From: JARFQH01 sp963825595
GTDB taxonomy: Bacteria; Desulfobacterota; Desulfobacteria; Desulfobacterales; SG8-13
NCBI GenBank assembly: GCA_963825595.1
Contig: CAWGUE010000009.1
Coordinates: 1-64,000, forward strand
Direction: 5' to 3'
Length of the DNA stretch: 64,000 nt
Shown here piece by piece: positions 8,602 to 18,027 of the stretch (position 1 is the stretch's first letter; every line of letters starts with the position of its first letter). Both the position numbers and the translations under genes were made by a program. A model generated the notes under the pieces. That model had not been told where the DNA came from and did not search any database. It saw nothing but the letters and a program-made list of their open reading frames with translations.

Positions 8602-9690
8602 ATGCCAAAACAGATGTTAAAGCGTATGGTCTGGCTGCTTTGTCTATCGGTTGCCCTGACGGCATGCAAAGAAAAAGCTGAAATTATTGAAGTGGTCCGG
8701 CCGATCAAGACGATGACTGTCAGTGAGCAGGCTTCCGAGCAGACACTCAAATTTTCAGGGCTTGTCGCTGCGGTCGATTCCTCTGACCTCAGTTTTCAAG
8801 TCGGCGGGCAGGTGGCGTCGGTGAAAGTCGACATCGGAGATCGGGTGGAAAATGGACAGGTGCTCGCTGTTCTTGATCCGGAGCCCTATCAGTTGGAAGT
8901 GGATGCAATCAAGGCTGAGCTTGTAAAGGCCAGGGACCAAGTTGCCGAATCAAAGTCACAGTACGAGCGGCATAAGCGGATTTTCGAGCAGGGAGCGGGC
9001 GCGAAAAGTTATTTGGATATCACAGAATATAATTTCAAGGCCGCCAGGAGCGCGGCTGATTTTCAGATGGCAAGACTGGATCTTGCCAATCGAAACCTGC
9101 GTAAAACGAAGCTGCTCTCTCCTTACGACGGTACCATCGCCCTGCGGTCCGTGCAGCCGCACGAGGAGGTGCAAGCCGGGCAGAAAGTGTTCGAAATTAA
9201 TGCCACCGGTAATATGGAGGTGCAGCTGGCCGTCCCGGAGACCGCCATCGACCGGATACACATCGATGATGCAGCGACGATCACCTTTTCCACGCTGCCG
9301 GGCGAATCCACAAAGGGTCGTATTTCCTACATCGGTTCCGCCGCTGTTCAGGCCAACGCTTTTCCAGTCAAAGTGGAACTGATGGGTCCGAATAAAAAAG
9401 TCAAACCCGGCATGACCGCTGAAGCAAATCTTTTTATAAAAGATGAAAACCGGGAGGCCGGTTACCTGGTTCCGCTCCAGGCACTCCTGCCTGCCCCGGA
9501 GGCGAACCGGGGGTATGCCTATGTGTATGACCCCAAGACATCGACGGTCAAAAAAACTGCGGTCCGTTCCCGTGGCATAGAACATAAAGAAGCAATCGTA
9601 TACGAGGGTCTTGCGGCCGGGGACATCATAGCCGTGGCCGGCGTGAGTTTTTTAGCCGATGGGATGAAAGTCAAACTGATGAAACAGTAA
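8602..9690 (+). CDS. RND efflux periplasmic adaptor lipoprotein (AcrA/MexA family)
   Basis: 362 residues from ATG 8602, preferred over ATG 8590 because TGAGG lies directly upstream of 8602. The N-terminus is a lipoprotein signal (LSVALTAC, lipidated Cys22). The body shows the order of membrane-fusion proteins: a lipoyl-like half-motif (SDLSFQVGGQVASVKVDIGDRVENGQVLAVLDPEPYQ, about residues 60-95), an alpha-hairpin (about 95-150), the second lipoyl half (LLSPYDGTIALRSVQPHEEVQAGQKVFEI), a beta-barrel and a membrane-proximal domain. It bridges the inner-membrane pump and the outer-membrane channel, both encoded next. Drug or solute specificity cannot be told from sequence. Confidence 0.92.
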   Translation: MPKQMLKRMVWLLCLSVALTACKEKAEIIEVVRPIKTMTVSEQASEQTLKFSGLVAAVDSSDLSFQVGGQVASVKVDIGDRVENGQVLAVLDPEPYQLEVDAIKAELVKARDQVAESKSQYERHKRIFEQGAGAKSYLDITEYNFKAARSAADFQMARLDLANRNLRKTKLLSPYDGTIALRSVQPHEEVQAGQKVFEINATGNMEVQLAVPETAIDRIHIDDAATITFSTLPGESTKGRISYIGSAAVQANAFPVKVELMGPNKKVKPGMTAEANLFIKDENREAGYLVPLQALLPAPEANRGYAYVYDPKTSTVKKTAVRSRGIEHKEAIVYEGLAAGDIIAVAGVSFLADGMKVKLMKQ

Positions 9691-9770
9691 TGTTAATGCC
9701 CATCATACCGAGAAGAATTTGTGCGCTATTGGCATAATTTTGATAACCCCTGGGACAAAAGGAACAGAAT

Positions 9771-12700
9771 GTGAAAGGGATCACCGCATTTGCGCTGAAT
9801 AATTCGCGAACCGTCATCATGACCATATTGCTGGTAATCGTCGGAGGTTTCTATTCATTTTTAAATCTTCCAAAACTGGAAGACCCCTTGATTACGATTC
9901 GCGAGGCGTTGGTGGTGGCAAAATATCCCGGCATGCCGGTGGAACAAGTCGAACGCTTGATTACCCGTCCCATCGAAGAGAAAATCCGGAGCATGGGCGA
10001 AGTCGATAAGATTAAGGATTCCACATCCAAAGTCGGCGAGTGCCTGATCCATGTAACCATCAAAGATGAAGTGCCCGCCGAACAGCTTCCGGCAACATGG
10101 AAACTGCTGCGCAACAGAATGGATGATGTCAGATCCGAGCTGCCGGAAGGCACTATCGGACCGATGGTCAACGATACTTTCGGTGATACATCGGTGGCCA
10201 CCATTGCACTTTGGAGCGATGGATTCAGCATGGCGGAAATGCATGAAACCGCCCGCCAAATCAGAGAGCACCTCAACCTGTTGAAGGGCATCCAGAAGGT
10301 CGATCTCACCGGTGTGCAGGATGAGCGCATCTATCTCGAGGTGTCAAATGCCAAGATTGCGCAACTGGGAATCGATATCGTCGATATCGGGAAAACAATG
10401 CGGGCGCAGAACATCCTTCTGCCCGGTGGCAGGATAAACGTCAACGACGTGGAAATTATCGTGGAGACCCAAGGCCGGTTCAAATCCATAGAGGAGATCG
10501 GAGAGGTCCTGATCCCGATTTCCGGCACCCAGGCCACGATTCCGCTGCGTGACATCGCAACCATCAGAAAAGCTTACGTGGAGCCGATCCACAATCCGGC
10601 CTATTTCAATGGTCATCCAGCCATCGTTTTAAGTGTCTTTATCCTCAGAGGCGTCGATGCGGTCGAGTTCGGCGAGCGGTTGACGAAAAAAGTCCAAGAG
10701 ATAGAGCAGTCCCTTCCCTGGGGCTACTCGCTCGAATTTGCTACCTACCAGCCTGAACTCATTAAAAAAGCCGTCAGCGGCATGGTGGTCAATGTGATCG
10801 AAAGTGTGGTCATTGTCCTGGTGGTGGTGATGCTGTTGCTAGGGCTTAGAACCGGATTGATTGTCGGCTCATTCATCCCCCTGGTCATGCTCTTCGGTCT
10901 TTTGACGATGTCCGCACTGGGGATCGATATGGAACGGATGTCACTGGCCACGATGATTATCGCCTTGGGCATGTTCGTGGACAATGCCATTGTGGTATCC
11001 GATGACATAAAGGTGAATCTGGAAACGGGAATGGCACGCAAGGATGCTGTTTTAAAAACCGGCAATTCCCTTGCGGTCCCCCTGCTCACCAGTACGTTGA
11101 CGACTGTATTCGCCTTTGGACCGATTCTGCTGCAAATCGGTTCAACGGGTGATTATACCTCCTCGCTGGGTTCGGTGATGATTATTTTGCTCATGGCTTC
11201 TTGGTTCTTCTCCATGTTTTCATCCACCAGCATGTGTTACTGGTTTTTAAAAACAAAACCGGCCGAAGACGGTGATAAACAACAGGAGAACGATCCGTAC
11301 CAGGGGAAATTCTATCGGTTATATCGTCAAGTCCTGAAACTTTCCCTGCGCTATCGGATTCTGGTGCTGGCTTTTACGGGCGGCGCGTTTGCTTTAGCCA
11401 TATATGCGGCAACGTTCATACCGCAGGCCTTTTTCCCGAGCGGGGACAGAAACCAGTATTTGATTTATCTCGACCTTCCCGCCGGAACAAGCATAGAGGA
11501 GACCGACAGGAGCGTGAGGAAACTCAGCACCTGGCTGCAGGATAAAAAGGAAAACCCTGAAATCACGGGAACTATTGCCTATGTGGGAAACGGCGGGCCG
11601 CGTTTTTTCCTTTCTCTTTCACCGGTGGACCCGGATCCGTTCGTCGGATTTCTAATCGTCAATACCGAGACCAACAAGCAGGTGCCTGAACTTGTCTCGC
11701 GTACGAGCCAATACCTGCTGAATAATTTTCCAAATGTGCGCGGCAGGGTTAAGTCCATGTGGCTTGGCGGCAGTGAGACCGGCCTGATGCAAATCCGGCT
11801 CAACGGTCCTGATACAGGGGTGCTGCTGGAGCAGGCCGAGCAGCTGATGACCGCACTCCGGAAGATCCCCGGCTCCATCGATATCAAACAGGATTGGAAC
11901 AACCGGGTGTTTACGGCCATCGCGGATGTCGATCAGACCCGCGCCCGCCGCGCCGGGGTGACATCGAAGGATGTGGCCAATACGCTGGATTTCTTTGTCG
12001 ACGGTTCGACGACCACCAATTACCAACAGGGCAATGTACAAATTCCCATCGTCGGGCGTGGGGTCGAGGCTGAAAGGGATTCCCCCGACAGCCTGCGAAC
12101 GCTTGGCATCCGTTCGTCATCCGGCGACAGCGTGCCGGTTAGCCAGGTTGCCGATGTGTACGCCGTCGGTGAGCTGAACCGTATCGTGCGCTACAATCAG
12201 GAGCGTACGATAACCGTCAGCGCCAAAAACCAGGTACTGAAGGCTTCCGAGATCTTCGCTGCCCTCAAGCCGGCCCTAGCCGGGATGAAAATTCCGAAAA
12301 ACCACTACTGGGAGGTAGGCGGCGAACTGGAAGACGCGGCCAAGGCCCAGAAGAACCTGGCAAAATGGATGCTGCCATGTTTTGGCGGCATTGTGTTTTT
12401 GTTGGTATGGCAGTTTAACTCCATCCGGCGGGCCGCCATCATTCTTCTAACCATGCCGCTGGTCATTGTCGGGTCAGTGGTCGGCCTTCTGGTGATGCAG
12501 GCCGATTTTGGTTTTATGGTCATCCTCGGACTCCTGGCCCTGGCAGGATCCATTGTCAACAACGGCATCGTGATGATCGATAAAATTGAGGAGAACCGGC
12601 GCGACGGGCAGATACCTTACGATGCGGTTGTCAATTCGGCCGTCAGCCGATTCAGACCGATCCTGCTTTCGGTTTCAACAACCATGCTTGGATTCTCGCC

Positions 12701-12854
12701 GTTGATCATCAATCATGATCCGCTTTTTTACGGCATGGCATCTGTCATGTTTTTCGGTCTGGGCATCGGTAGTTTATTTACGCTAAACTATGTGCCGGTA
12801 CTTTACAGCATCTTTTTTCGGGTTAAACCACCGGCAGACAATGTGCCCGGCTGA
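9771..12854 (+). CDS. RND family efflux pump inner-membrane subunit (AcrB-like)
   Basis: 1027 residues, GTG start at 9771 with AAAAGGA 10 nt upstream. It has the full RND layout: TM1 (about residues 12-30), a large periplasmic loop, TM2-TM6 with FVDNAIVVSDDIK (the TM4 proton-relay Asp region), a second periplasmic loop, and TM7-12 with LAGSIVNNGIVMID. The periplasmic segment GMPVEQVERLITRPIEEKIRSMGEVDKI is typical. Of the HAE families it looks closest to the branch represented by VexF or YerP-like pumps rather than classic AcrB, but this is impression only. The gene sits 80 nt after the adaptor gene and 56 nt before the outer-membrane factor gene, giving a complete tripartite exporter. Confidence 0.94.
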   Translation: MKGITAFALNNSRTVIMTILLVIVGGFYSFLNLPKLEDPLITIREALVVAKYPGMPVEQVERLITRPIEEKIRSMGEVDKIKDSTSKVGECLIHVTIKDEVPAEQLPATWKLLRNRMDDVRSELPEGTIGPMVNDTFGDTSVATIALWSDGFSMAEMHETARQIREHLNLLKGIQKVDLTGVQDERIYLEVSNAKIAQLGIDIVDIGKTMRAQNILLPGGRINVNDVEIIVETQGRFKSIEEIGEVLIPISGTQATIPLRDIATIRKAYVEPIHNPAYFNGHPAIVLSVFILRGVDAVEFGERLTKKVQEIEQSLPWGYSLEFATYQPELIKKAVSGMVVNVIESVVIVLVVVMLLLGLRTGLIVGSFIPLVMLFGLLTMSALGIDMERMSLATMIIALGMFVDNAIVVSDDIKVNLETGMARKDAVLKTGNSLAVPLLTSTLTTVFAFGPILLQIGSTGDYTSSLGSVMIILLMASWFFSMFSSTSMCYWFLKTKPAEDGDKQQENDPYQGKFYRLYRQVLKLSLRYRILVLAFTGGAFALAIYAATFIPQAFFPSGDRNQYLIYLDLPAGTSIEETDRSVRKLSTWLQDKKENPEITGTIAYVGNGGPRFFLSLSPVDPDPFVGFLIVNTETNKQVPELVSRTSQYLLNNFPNVRGRVKSMWLGGSETGLMQIRLNGPDTGVLLEQAEQLMTALRKIPGSIDIKQDWNNRVFTAIADVDQTRARRAGVTSKDVANTLDFFVDGSTTTNYQQGNVQIPIVGRGVEAERDSPDSLRTLGIRSSSGDSVPVSQVADVYAVGELNRIVRYNQERTITVSAKNQVLKASEIFAALKPALAGMKIPKNHYWEVGGELEDAAKAQKNLAKWMLPCFGGIVFLLVWQFNSIRRAAIILLTMPLVIVGSVVGLLVMQADFGFMVILGLLALAGSIVNNGIVMIDKIEENRRDGQIPYDAVVNSAVSRFRPILLSVSTTMLGFSPLIINHDPLFYGMASVMFFGLGIGSLFTLNYVPVLYSIFFRVKPPADNVPG

Positions 12855-12910
12855 ACCCAAGAGCAAAAGTAGTCGATCAGGATTGGCAAAGCTATAAAAG
12901 GGAGAGCATT

Positions 12911-14557
12911 ATGCATACTGGCAAAGGTGATGGGGTAACCGATCAAAACCAGACAGGGTGCTTCGCAAGATGGGTTAAAGCATTGAAGCCCTGGAGGCTG
13001 GCATGGGTTACAATTTTGTTGATGATGAGTGGCTGCACCATGCTCGGACCGGATTTTGTCAAACCGGAAGCACCCTTGCTGGATGAGTGGATTGAGACAC
13101 AAGCGCCTGGCTTGAGTGCCGGCCAAAACGACTACAGTAACTGGTGGAATGTGTTTGACGACCCCGTGCTCGACAATCTGGTCGAAAAAGCCTACCAGCA
13201 GAACCTTTCCTTGCAGATCGCCGGCATCCGTATTTATGAGGCTCGTGCTCAATTGGGTATTGCGGTTGGCACCTTGTACCCTCAGCAGCAATCGGCTTCC
13301 GGAGATCTGTCAAACAACAAACTCAGTACAAGTACCGACACTCCCTTTATCGATAGTAATTTTAATGCACTGAGGCTCGGGTTCGATGCTGCGTGGGAGT
13401 TGGATATTTGGGGTAAGTTTCGTCGTTCTGTGCAATCCGGAGTCGCCAACCTGGAGGCCAGTGTCGCCAGTTATGACAACGTTCTCGTATCGCTGACGGC
13501 TGAAGTCGCGCGCACGTATATCGTGATACGCACGTTGGAGAAACAGTTGGTGATTGCCGGGAATAATGTTAAGCTGCAAGAGCGATCTCTGCGGATTGCC
13601 GACGTCCGATTCAAAGAGGGCGCCGTTTCGGAACTGGATGTGGCCCAGGCCAAGTCGTTGTTGAGTGATACCCAAGCCCTGATTCCCCGGTTGGAATCCA
13701 GTCTGCGTAGAGCCCAGAACGCTCTGGCCATCTTGCTGGGAATGCTGCCGGGGGAGCTGACAGAAATGCTCATTGGACCGACTGAGATTCCGGTCGCCGC
13801 TGAGGCCGTCATTATCGACATTCCCAACAATCTTCTCAGGCGTCGACCGGACATCCGGCTCGCTGAGTTGCAAATCGCCACCCAAAGCCCTCAGATCGGA
13901 ATTGCCAAATCAGACCTGTACCCTCAATTTTTCCTGTTTGGAAATATTGGATGGCGGTCTTCAGACGCAACGTCGGTCTCCGGCCAGAATTCGTTGGGTG
14001 ATATATTCAGCTATAAAAGCTTGTTCTGGAACGCCGGACCTGGTTTCAACTGGAATATTCTTAATTACGGGCGCATCAGAAACAGTGTGCGGGTAGAAGA
14101 TGCACGCCTTCAAGAGCTTGTGGTCACTTACAAAAATACGGTTTTAAACGCCCAACGAGAAGTCGAAGATGCGCTGGTGGCGTTTACGCGCTCCAAGGAA
14201 GAGGAACGGTTTCTGAAAGACAGCGTCACTGCAGCCCAACGATCGGTAGAATTATCTTTGCTGCAATACAGAGAGGGGCTCGTTGATTATCAAAGAGTAT
14301 TGGATTCCCAACGGTTTCTGGCCACGCAAGAAGAACGTTTGACTGAAGTCAGCGGACAGGTGAGCACGGACCTTGTGGCCACCTACAAGGCGCTGGGAGG
14401 CGGTTGGCAAATCAGGGAAGGTGAAGAAATCGTTTCGGCAAAAAACAGAAACGAAATGATAGAGCGCACCAGCTGGGGAGGATTACTGGATCCGGAAGGA
14501 CTCGAATGGCCTGTTGACGAAAAGGATCGCCGGGATTGGCAATGGCCGGACTGGTAA
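12911..14557 (+). CDS. RND outer-membrane factor lipoprotein (TolC/NodT/OprM family)
   Basis: 548 residues, ATG 12911 with AAAGGGAGAG upstream. A longer than usual cytosolic lead (about 30 residues) precedes the hydrophobic segment and lipobox LMMSGC (Cys42), so translation may start later. The mature part begins LGPDFVKPEAPL, typical of NodT-family lipoproteins, followed by two outer-membrane efflux repeats (about residues 95-300 and 300-500) with the DVAQAKSLLSDTQALIPRLE and RRRPDIRLAELQIATQSPQIGIAKSDLYPQ motifs. Protein ends after a short acidic/Trp-rich tail. It is the channel for the pump just upstream and the last gene of the operon. Confidence 0.93.
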   Translation: MHTGKGDGVTDQNQTGCFARWVKALKPWRLAWVTILLMMSGCTMLGPDFVKPEAPLLDEWIETQAPGLSAGQNDYSNWWNVFDDPVLDNLVEKAYQQNLSLQIAGIRIYEARAQLGIAVGTLYPQQQSASGDLSNNKLSTSTDTPFIDSNFNALRLGFDAAWELDIWGKFRRSVQSGVANLEASVASYDNVLVSLTAEVARTYIVIRTLEKQLVIAGNNVKLQERSLRIADVRFKEGAVSELDVAQAKSLLSDTQALIPRLESSLRRAQNALAILLGMLPGELTEMLIGPTEIPVAAEAVIIDIPNNLLRRRPDIRLAELQIATQSPQIGIAKSDLYPQFFLFGNIGWRSSDATSVSGQNSLGDIFSYKSLFWNAGPGFNWNILNYGRIRNSVRVEDARLQELVVTYKNTVLNAQREVEDALVAFTRSKEEERFLKDSVTAAQRSVELSLLQYREGLVDYQRVLDSQRFLATQEERLTEVSGQVSTDLVATYKALGGGWQIREGEEIVSAKNRNEMIERTSWGGLLDPEGLEWPVDEKDRRDWQWPDW

Positions 14558-14797
14558 TTCATTACGCAATATGAAATCCACAAAAATTAAAAATTTTGGA
14601 TTTCGGCTATTATGTTGCGAGTCTGCTTATCTATCTGATAATATTGTAGTATTTATCACTTCCGCTGCAGATTCGATATTTCGTTTAATATCAGCAACAT
14701 AATAGCATATTGGGCCTTCTTGTCGATGAGTAAGTCAACATAATTCTCTTCGTATGAACCCACCTGTTTTCATTGTACCGGCGGACAAAGTTGTGGG

Positions 14798-15817
14798 TTA
14801 AAGATCGTCCAGCCAGGCCATAATATCATCTTTGTTCTGCCAATCAATCAGCGCATCAATTTGCGGATTCTCCATGACGCTGGATTGGACATGCTGGATA
14901 AAGCGGTTTTGGATCTTTTTTCTTTTAGACAGATCCAGCTGCAGATATACCATGGTGGATTGGATATCTTCATGACCCAACTTATTTCGGATGTCAGATA
15001 CCGAGTGTCCCTCGGCGAGCATGTTGACGGCACAGGAATGACGGAAGCTGTGGACCGGATTGATATCCTTTAGCCGTTTGGGGGGCAGTGCCATCTGGAG
15101 GTAGTTTCTGCAGAGCCGATAGATACCATGGCGGGTGAGTTGCCTGCCACGCTGATTGATAAAGAGCCGGTGCTGATAGGCGGGTTGGGGACTGACGCGG
15201 TATTTTTCAATATAAAGGGTGAGTAGCCTGACGGTTGCGGACGTCAGCTCAATCTGGCGGAAGCGCCTGCCTTTGCCTAAGATTGCCAGGGTTTTGTTGT
15301 GGGCATTAAAATAGTCCAGGTTCAGTGTTGCGACTTCAGTTGCCCGGGCGCCGGAGTCATAAAGCAGCTGCAAAAGACAGTAGTCACGCACGCCCTGTAC
15401 TCTTTTCAGGTCAACGGCCTGTAAGATCTGCTCGATTTCATGAAGATATAAAAAGTCGATCAGCGGCCGCTGAGAGCGTTTTTGAGGAATGGCGAGGAGT
15501 TTATCGGCCAGTTGTCTTTGATCCGGATACATAAAGCGGATCATCTTGGCCAGAGGTTTAATGGCCGCCAGACGGCTGTTCCGGATTTTTGCCGAGTTAT
15601 GACGCTCTTTTTCCAGGCTTTCTAAAAAGTCCAACACCGCTTCCACACTCAGATGCGCGATTTGAAGGGAGCTGCTTTTAATGCCGTGATAGCCCGCGGC
15701 ATAGGGTAAAAAAAGCTTTTAGGTATCCCGATAGGCTTTAATCGTGTGGGGGCTGACGGCTTTGATATGCGGCAGATACTGGCTGAAGAACTTATGGATG
15801 ACGGAAGAAAGTCTCAT
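14798..15817 (-). pseudogene. Tyrosine recombinase, third gene of a recombinase-in-trio (RIT)-like element, frameshifted
   Basis: The intended start is ATG 15817, which overlaps the stop of the recombinase fragment upstream (ATGA). The first 32 codons (MRLSSVIHKFFSQYLPHIKA...) are the arm/core-binding N-terminus, then a stop (TAA, 15719-15721) appears; the sequence resumes one frame over as LFLPYAAGYHGIKSSSLQIAHLSVEAVLDFLESLEKERHNSAKIR. The open C-terminal part (282 codons from a GTG at 15646) keeps the catalytic set: Arg in GARATEV, Lys-containing GKGRRFRQIEL, HSFRH, GHEDI and the nucleophile Tyr in STMVYLQL. Catalysis might be intact but the N-terminal DNA-binding domain is cut off, so it is probably dead. 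Chained overlapping recombinase genes are typical of RIT elements. Confidence 0.8.
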
Positions 15818-15918
15818 ATGACATCCAGCTGGGATTTGGCAAATTCGATCAGTCCGCTGCGATCCTGGGCATGGCTCACTTTCAGATAGGCGCCGGTGTA
15901 CTGATACTTGCGATGTCC
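15814..15918 (-). pseudogene. C-terminal fragment of a second tyrosine recombinase (RIT-like element)
   Basis: The minus strand reads GHRKYQYTGAYLKVSHAQDRSGLIEFAKSQLDVI and stops at a TGA that overlaps the start of the next recombinase. The GH...Y spacing fits the last part of a tyrosine recombinase catalytic domain with its nucleophile Tyr. Everything upstream is missing: at about nt 15918 the frame meets the IS200-like fragment on the other strand. This is the middle gene of the putative trio, truncated at the junction. Confidence 0.65.
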
Positions 15919-16118
15919 CTAACACTAACAGCTCTCGTATTTTGCTTTCCGAGTTCGCACCATTGCGCAAGCAGTTTTGGGGCCGTCATTTATGGGCACG
16001 CGGTTATCTGGCAGTGAGCTCTGGCAACATCACAGATGAAATGATCCAGCAATACATAGAGGATCAAGAGGGCGAGCCCATAATTGACGACAGTCGATTT
16101 CAAATCGACAGCCCTTGA
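15919..16118 (+). pseudogene. C-terminal fragment of an IS200-family TnpA (Y1 transposase)
   Basis: From about 15921 the plus strand reads SSRILLSEFAPLRKQF, then WGRHLWARGYLAVSSGNITDEMIQQYIEDQ and stops at TGA 16116-16118. This is the C-terminal end of IS200-type TnpA (the ...WARGY...SSGN.TDEMI..YI signature). The N-terminal half with the HUH motif is absent. The fragment abuts the truncated recombinase at 15918, so an IS200 copy probably inserted there and was later partly deleted. Confidence 0.78.
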
Positions 16119-16120
16119 AC

Positions 16121-16141
16121 CCCTCGTCTTACAGACGAGGG
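16121..16141. repeat. 9-bp perfect hairpin at the end of the IS200 fragment
   Basis: CCCTCGTCT-TAC-AGACGAGGG, stem 9 bp, loop 3 nt, three bases after the TnpA stop codon. IS200/IS605 elements carry imperfect or perfect subterminal hairpins at their ends that TnpA binds as single strand, and this position fits the right end. It has no T-run, so it is a poor candidate for a terminator. Confidence 0.6.
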
Positions 16142-16385
16142 TCGTTCAGTTTAAAGATTTTCTGTTTTTCTGTTATTCAAGCATTATACCACATTGTGGA
16201 ATTGACAAGGAAATAATTATGATAAAATTCTATTTATGAGATTATGCTCAAAATTGCCATTTGCCTCAAAGTCGAGCTCATCATTAGGGAGGATGGGATG
16301 CCCCGTCTGGTTTTTTTAATAAAAGACCTTTCAGCCCATCGTATTCACTCATTCCAATATCGGACTATTGGAGGCGAATAATACA

Positions 16386-16916
16386 ATGATTACATATGCT
16401 GAAATAGTTAAATTTCATGGGCATGAGTGTCCCGGCCTTGCAATCGGTTTTAGAATGGCATCAGCTGGAATGAAGGCTATCGAGTCTTTACGTGCAGAAG
16501 ATGAGGAAATTGTCTCAATCGTCGAGAATGATGCTTGTGGTGTCGATGCACTCCAGTGTATTACTGGCTGCACGTTCGGCAAAGGAAACCTCATTTTTCA
16601 TGACTATGGAAAGCACGTTTACACAATTTACTCCCGATCCTTGCGAAAGGGAGTTCGTGTCGTATTTCACTTCAATGTTGTGCCAGATAATATCAGGGAG
16701 GATCGAAATGTGTTTGCCGAATGGATCCTGTCTGCCCCTCAGGAAAGTATTCTTTCCGTGATTCCCGTCTCAGTATCTGAACCCGAGCATGCCAAAATCA
16801 GTGATTCGGTGCCATGTACCATCTGTGGTGAAACCGTTATGGATTCGCGTACCAGAAACTATGATGGAAAATCCGTCTGTATCCCATGTTTCCATAGTCA
16901 TATCAGAAACGAATAA
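16386..16916 (+). CDS. FmdE-family protein with C-terminal zinc ribbon
   Basis: 176 residues from ATG 16386 (GGAGGCG upstream; an in-frame TTG at 16368 overlaps that site). The N-terminal FmdE domain shows the FHGHECPGL motif (residues 10-18) and VENDACGVDALQCITGCTFGKGNL (about 48-71), with His and Cys residues suited to bind metal. A C-terminal zinc ribbon has CTIC and CIPC pairs (about residues 145-170). FmdE was named for a subunit-like gene near formylmethanofuran dehydrogenase; stand-alone bacterial homologues have been linked to molybdenum/tungsten or cytochrome-related contexts, but the role is not settled. There is no fmd/fwd gene in this window. The gene is stranded between remains of two insertion elements. 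Confidence 0.85.
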   Translation: MITYAEIVKFHGHECPGLAIGFRMASAGMKAIESLRAEDEEIVSIVENDACGVDALQCITGCTFGKGNLIFHDYGKHVYTIYSRSLRKGVRVVFHFNVVPDNIREDRNVFAEWILSAPQESILSVIPVSVSEPEHAKISDSVPCTICGETVMDSRTRNYDGKSVCIPCFHSHIRNE

Positions 16917-16936
16917 TTACCTCTGAGCGATGGCAA

Positions 16937-17950
16937 TTAGCTGCGTTTGATCAAAGCCGTTAAATGTTCTCGAAGGAAGTTTCTCGTCTGTTTGACTTTA
17001 GCCTTATCGATTTTGAGTTTGCCGCTTTTGAGTTCTTTGACATAGCGTCCATCGAAGATGCAGCATCAGCTTACATTGCGCCTTGGTTTTGCTTTTTCGA
17101 TTCAGCACCTGCAATTCACACGATAAGCGCTGAAGGATTTTTTCGCGGTTGATGCGGTCCAGTTCTGCTTGCTGCGGATTGTAGGCGATAACATAGCGGC
17201 GACGGCCGGTGCCTTCACCGGCAAATACTTCTTTGATGTGTAGATTCTCTGCAATCACTTTAAATCGGCCGGATGCGCCAGCGCGTTTCGTTGAGACGGT
17301 TGCCGCTGAGTTTTTCGCCCAGGATATACTGGCCGCAACCACGCTGCAGTAGGCGTTGATTTTGTTCACTGCTCATGCCGCGATCCATCACCCAGACCAC
17401 ACGGCCCAGGTTCCAGCTGTTCAGATCCTTTTGCACCTGATCGACACACTGGCTGTCATGCTGATTGCCCGGCAGCACCCAGCAGCGCACCGGGATACCC
17501 TCACGGGTTACCGCCAGTCCGATGGTCACCTGAGGCAAATCATCACGTTTGTCTTTTGATTTACCATAAGCCTTAAGATCCGACGGTCCCGGCTCATCGA
17601 TTTCAAAGTAGGTGTTGGTGGTATCGAAAAAGATCAAGTCAACGGTAGATTCAGCAGGTTGGCAGTAGACCAGAACACTTCTTTTTGGATGGCATCGGCA
17701 TGTTCGAGCAAAAAATCCATGGCACGGTAAAAATGCTGGACCTGCAGTTGCTGATGATCACCCAGATAAATATCATCTTGCGCCCACTGCTCGATAGCCA
17801 GTTTGGATGAAGGTGACAGGGCCCGGTTGGCCACGATAGCAAAAAGAGCATCGGCAATCGGAGCGCTAAACGAGCGTTGATCCAGTGCTTTTTTCAAGCA
17901 ATTGTCGATATGAAGTCTGTCCCACAGCGCTTGAGCAGATAGCACGCCTG
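16937..17950 (-). pseudogene. IS1634/IS4-type transposase, multiply frameshifted remnant
   Basis: Three open pieces on the minus strand make up one DDE transposase. The upstream piece (to 17634) reads LSAQALWDRLHIDNCLKKALDQR, the middle (17637-17260) has FDTTNTYFEID and VTIGLAVTREGIPVRCWVLPGN with VVWVMDRGMSS, and the downstream piece ends GRYVKELKSGKLKIDKAKVKQTRNF and stops at 16937-16939. The DTTN and DRG motifs carry the two catalytic Asp residues. At least two frameshifts separate the pieces and the N-terminus is missing, so it is inactive. I did not find clear terminal inverted repeats. Confidence 0.8.
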
Positions 17951-18027
17951 CGCGCTCTTTAGCTTATATTCAATTTATAATCACCAAAGATGTAATAGAG
18001 ACAACATACACAAGGCTTAAACACAGG

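Noticed and set aside
16142..16385. Possible regulatory RNA upstream of the FmdE gene
   Set aside because: AT-rich with one GGGATGCCCC word; no conserved riboswitch core could be identified.
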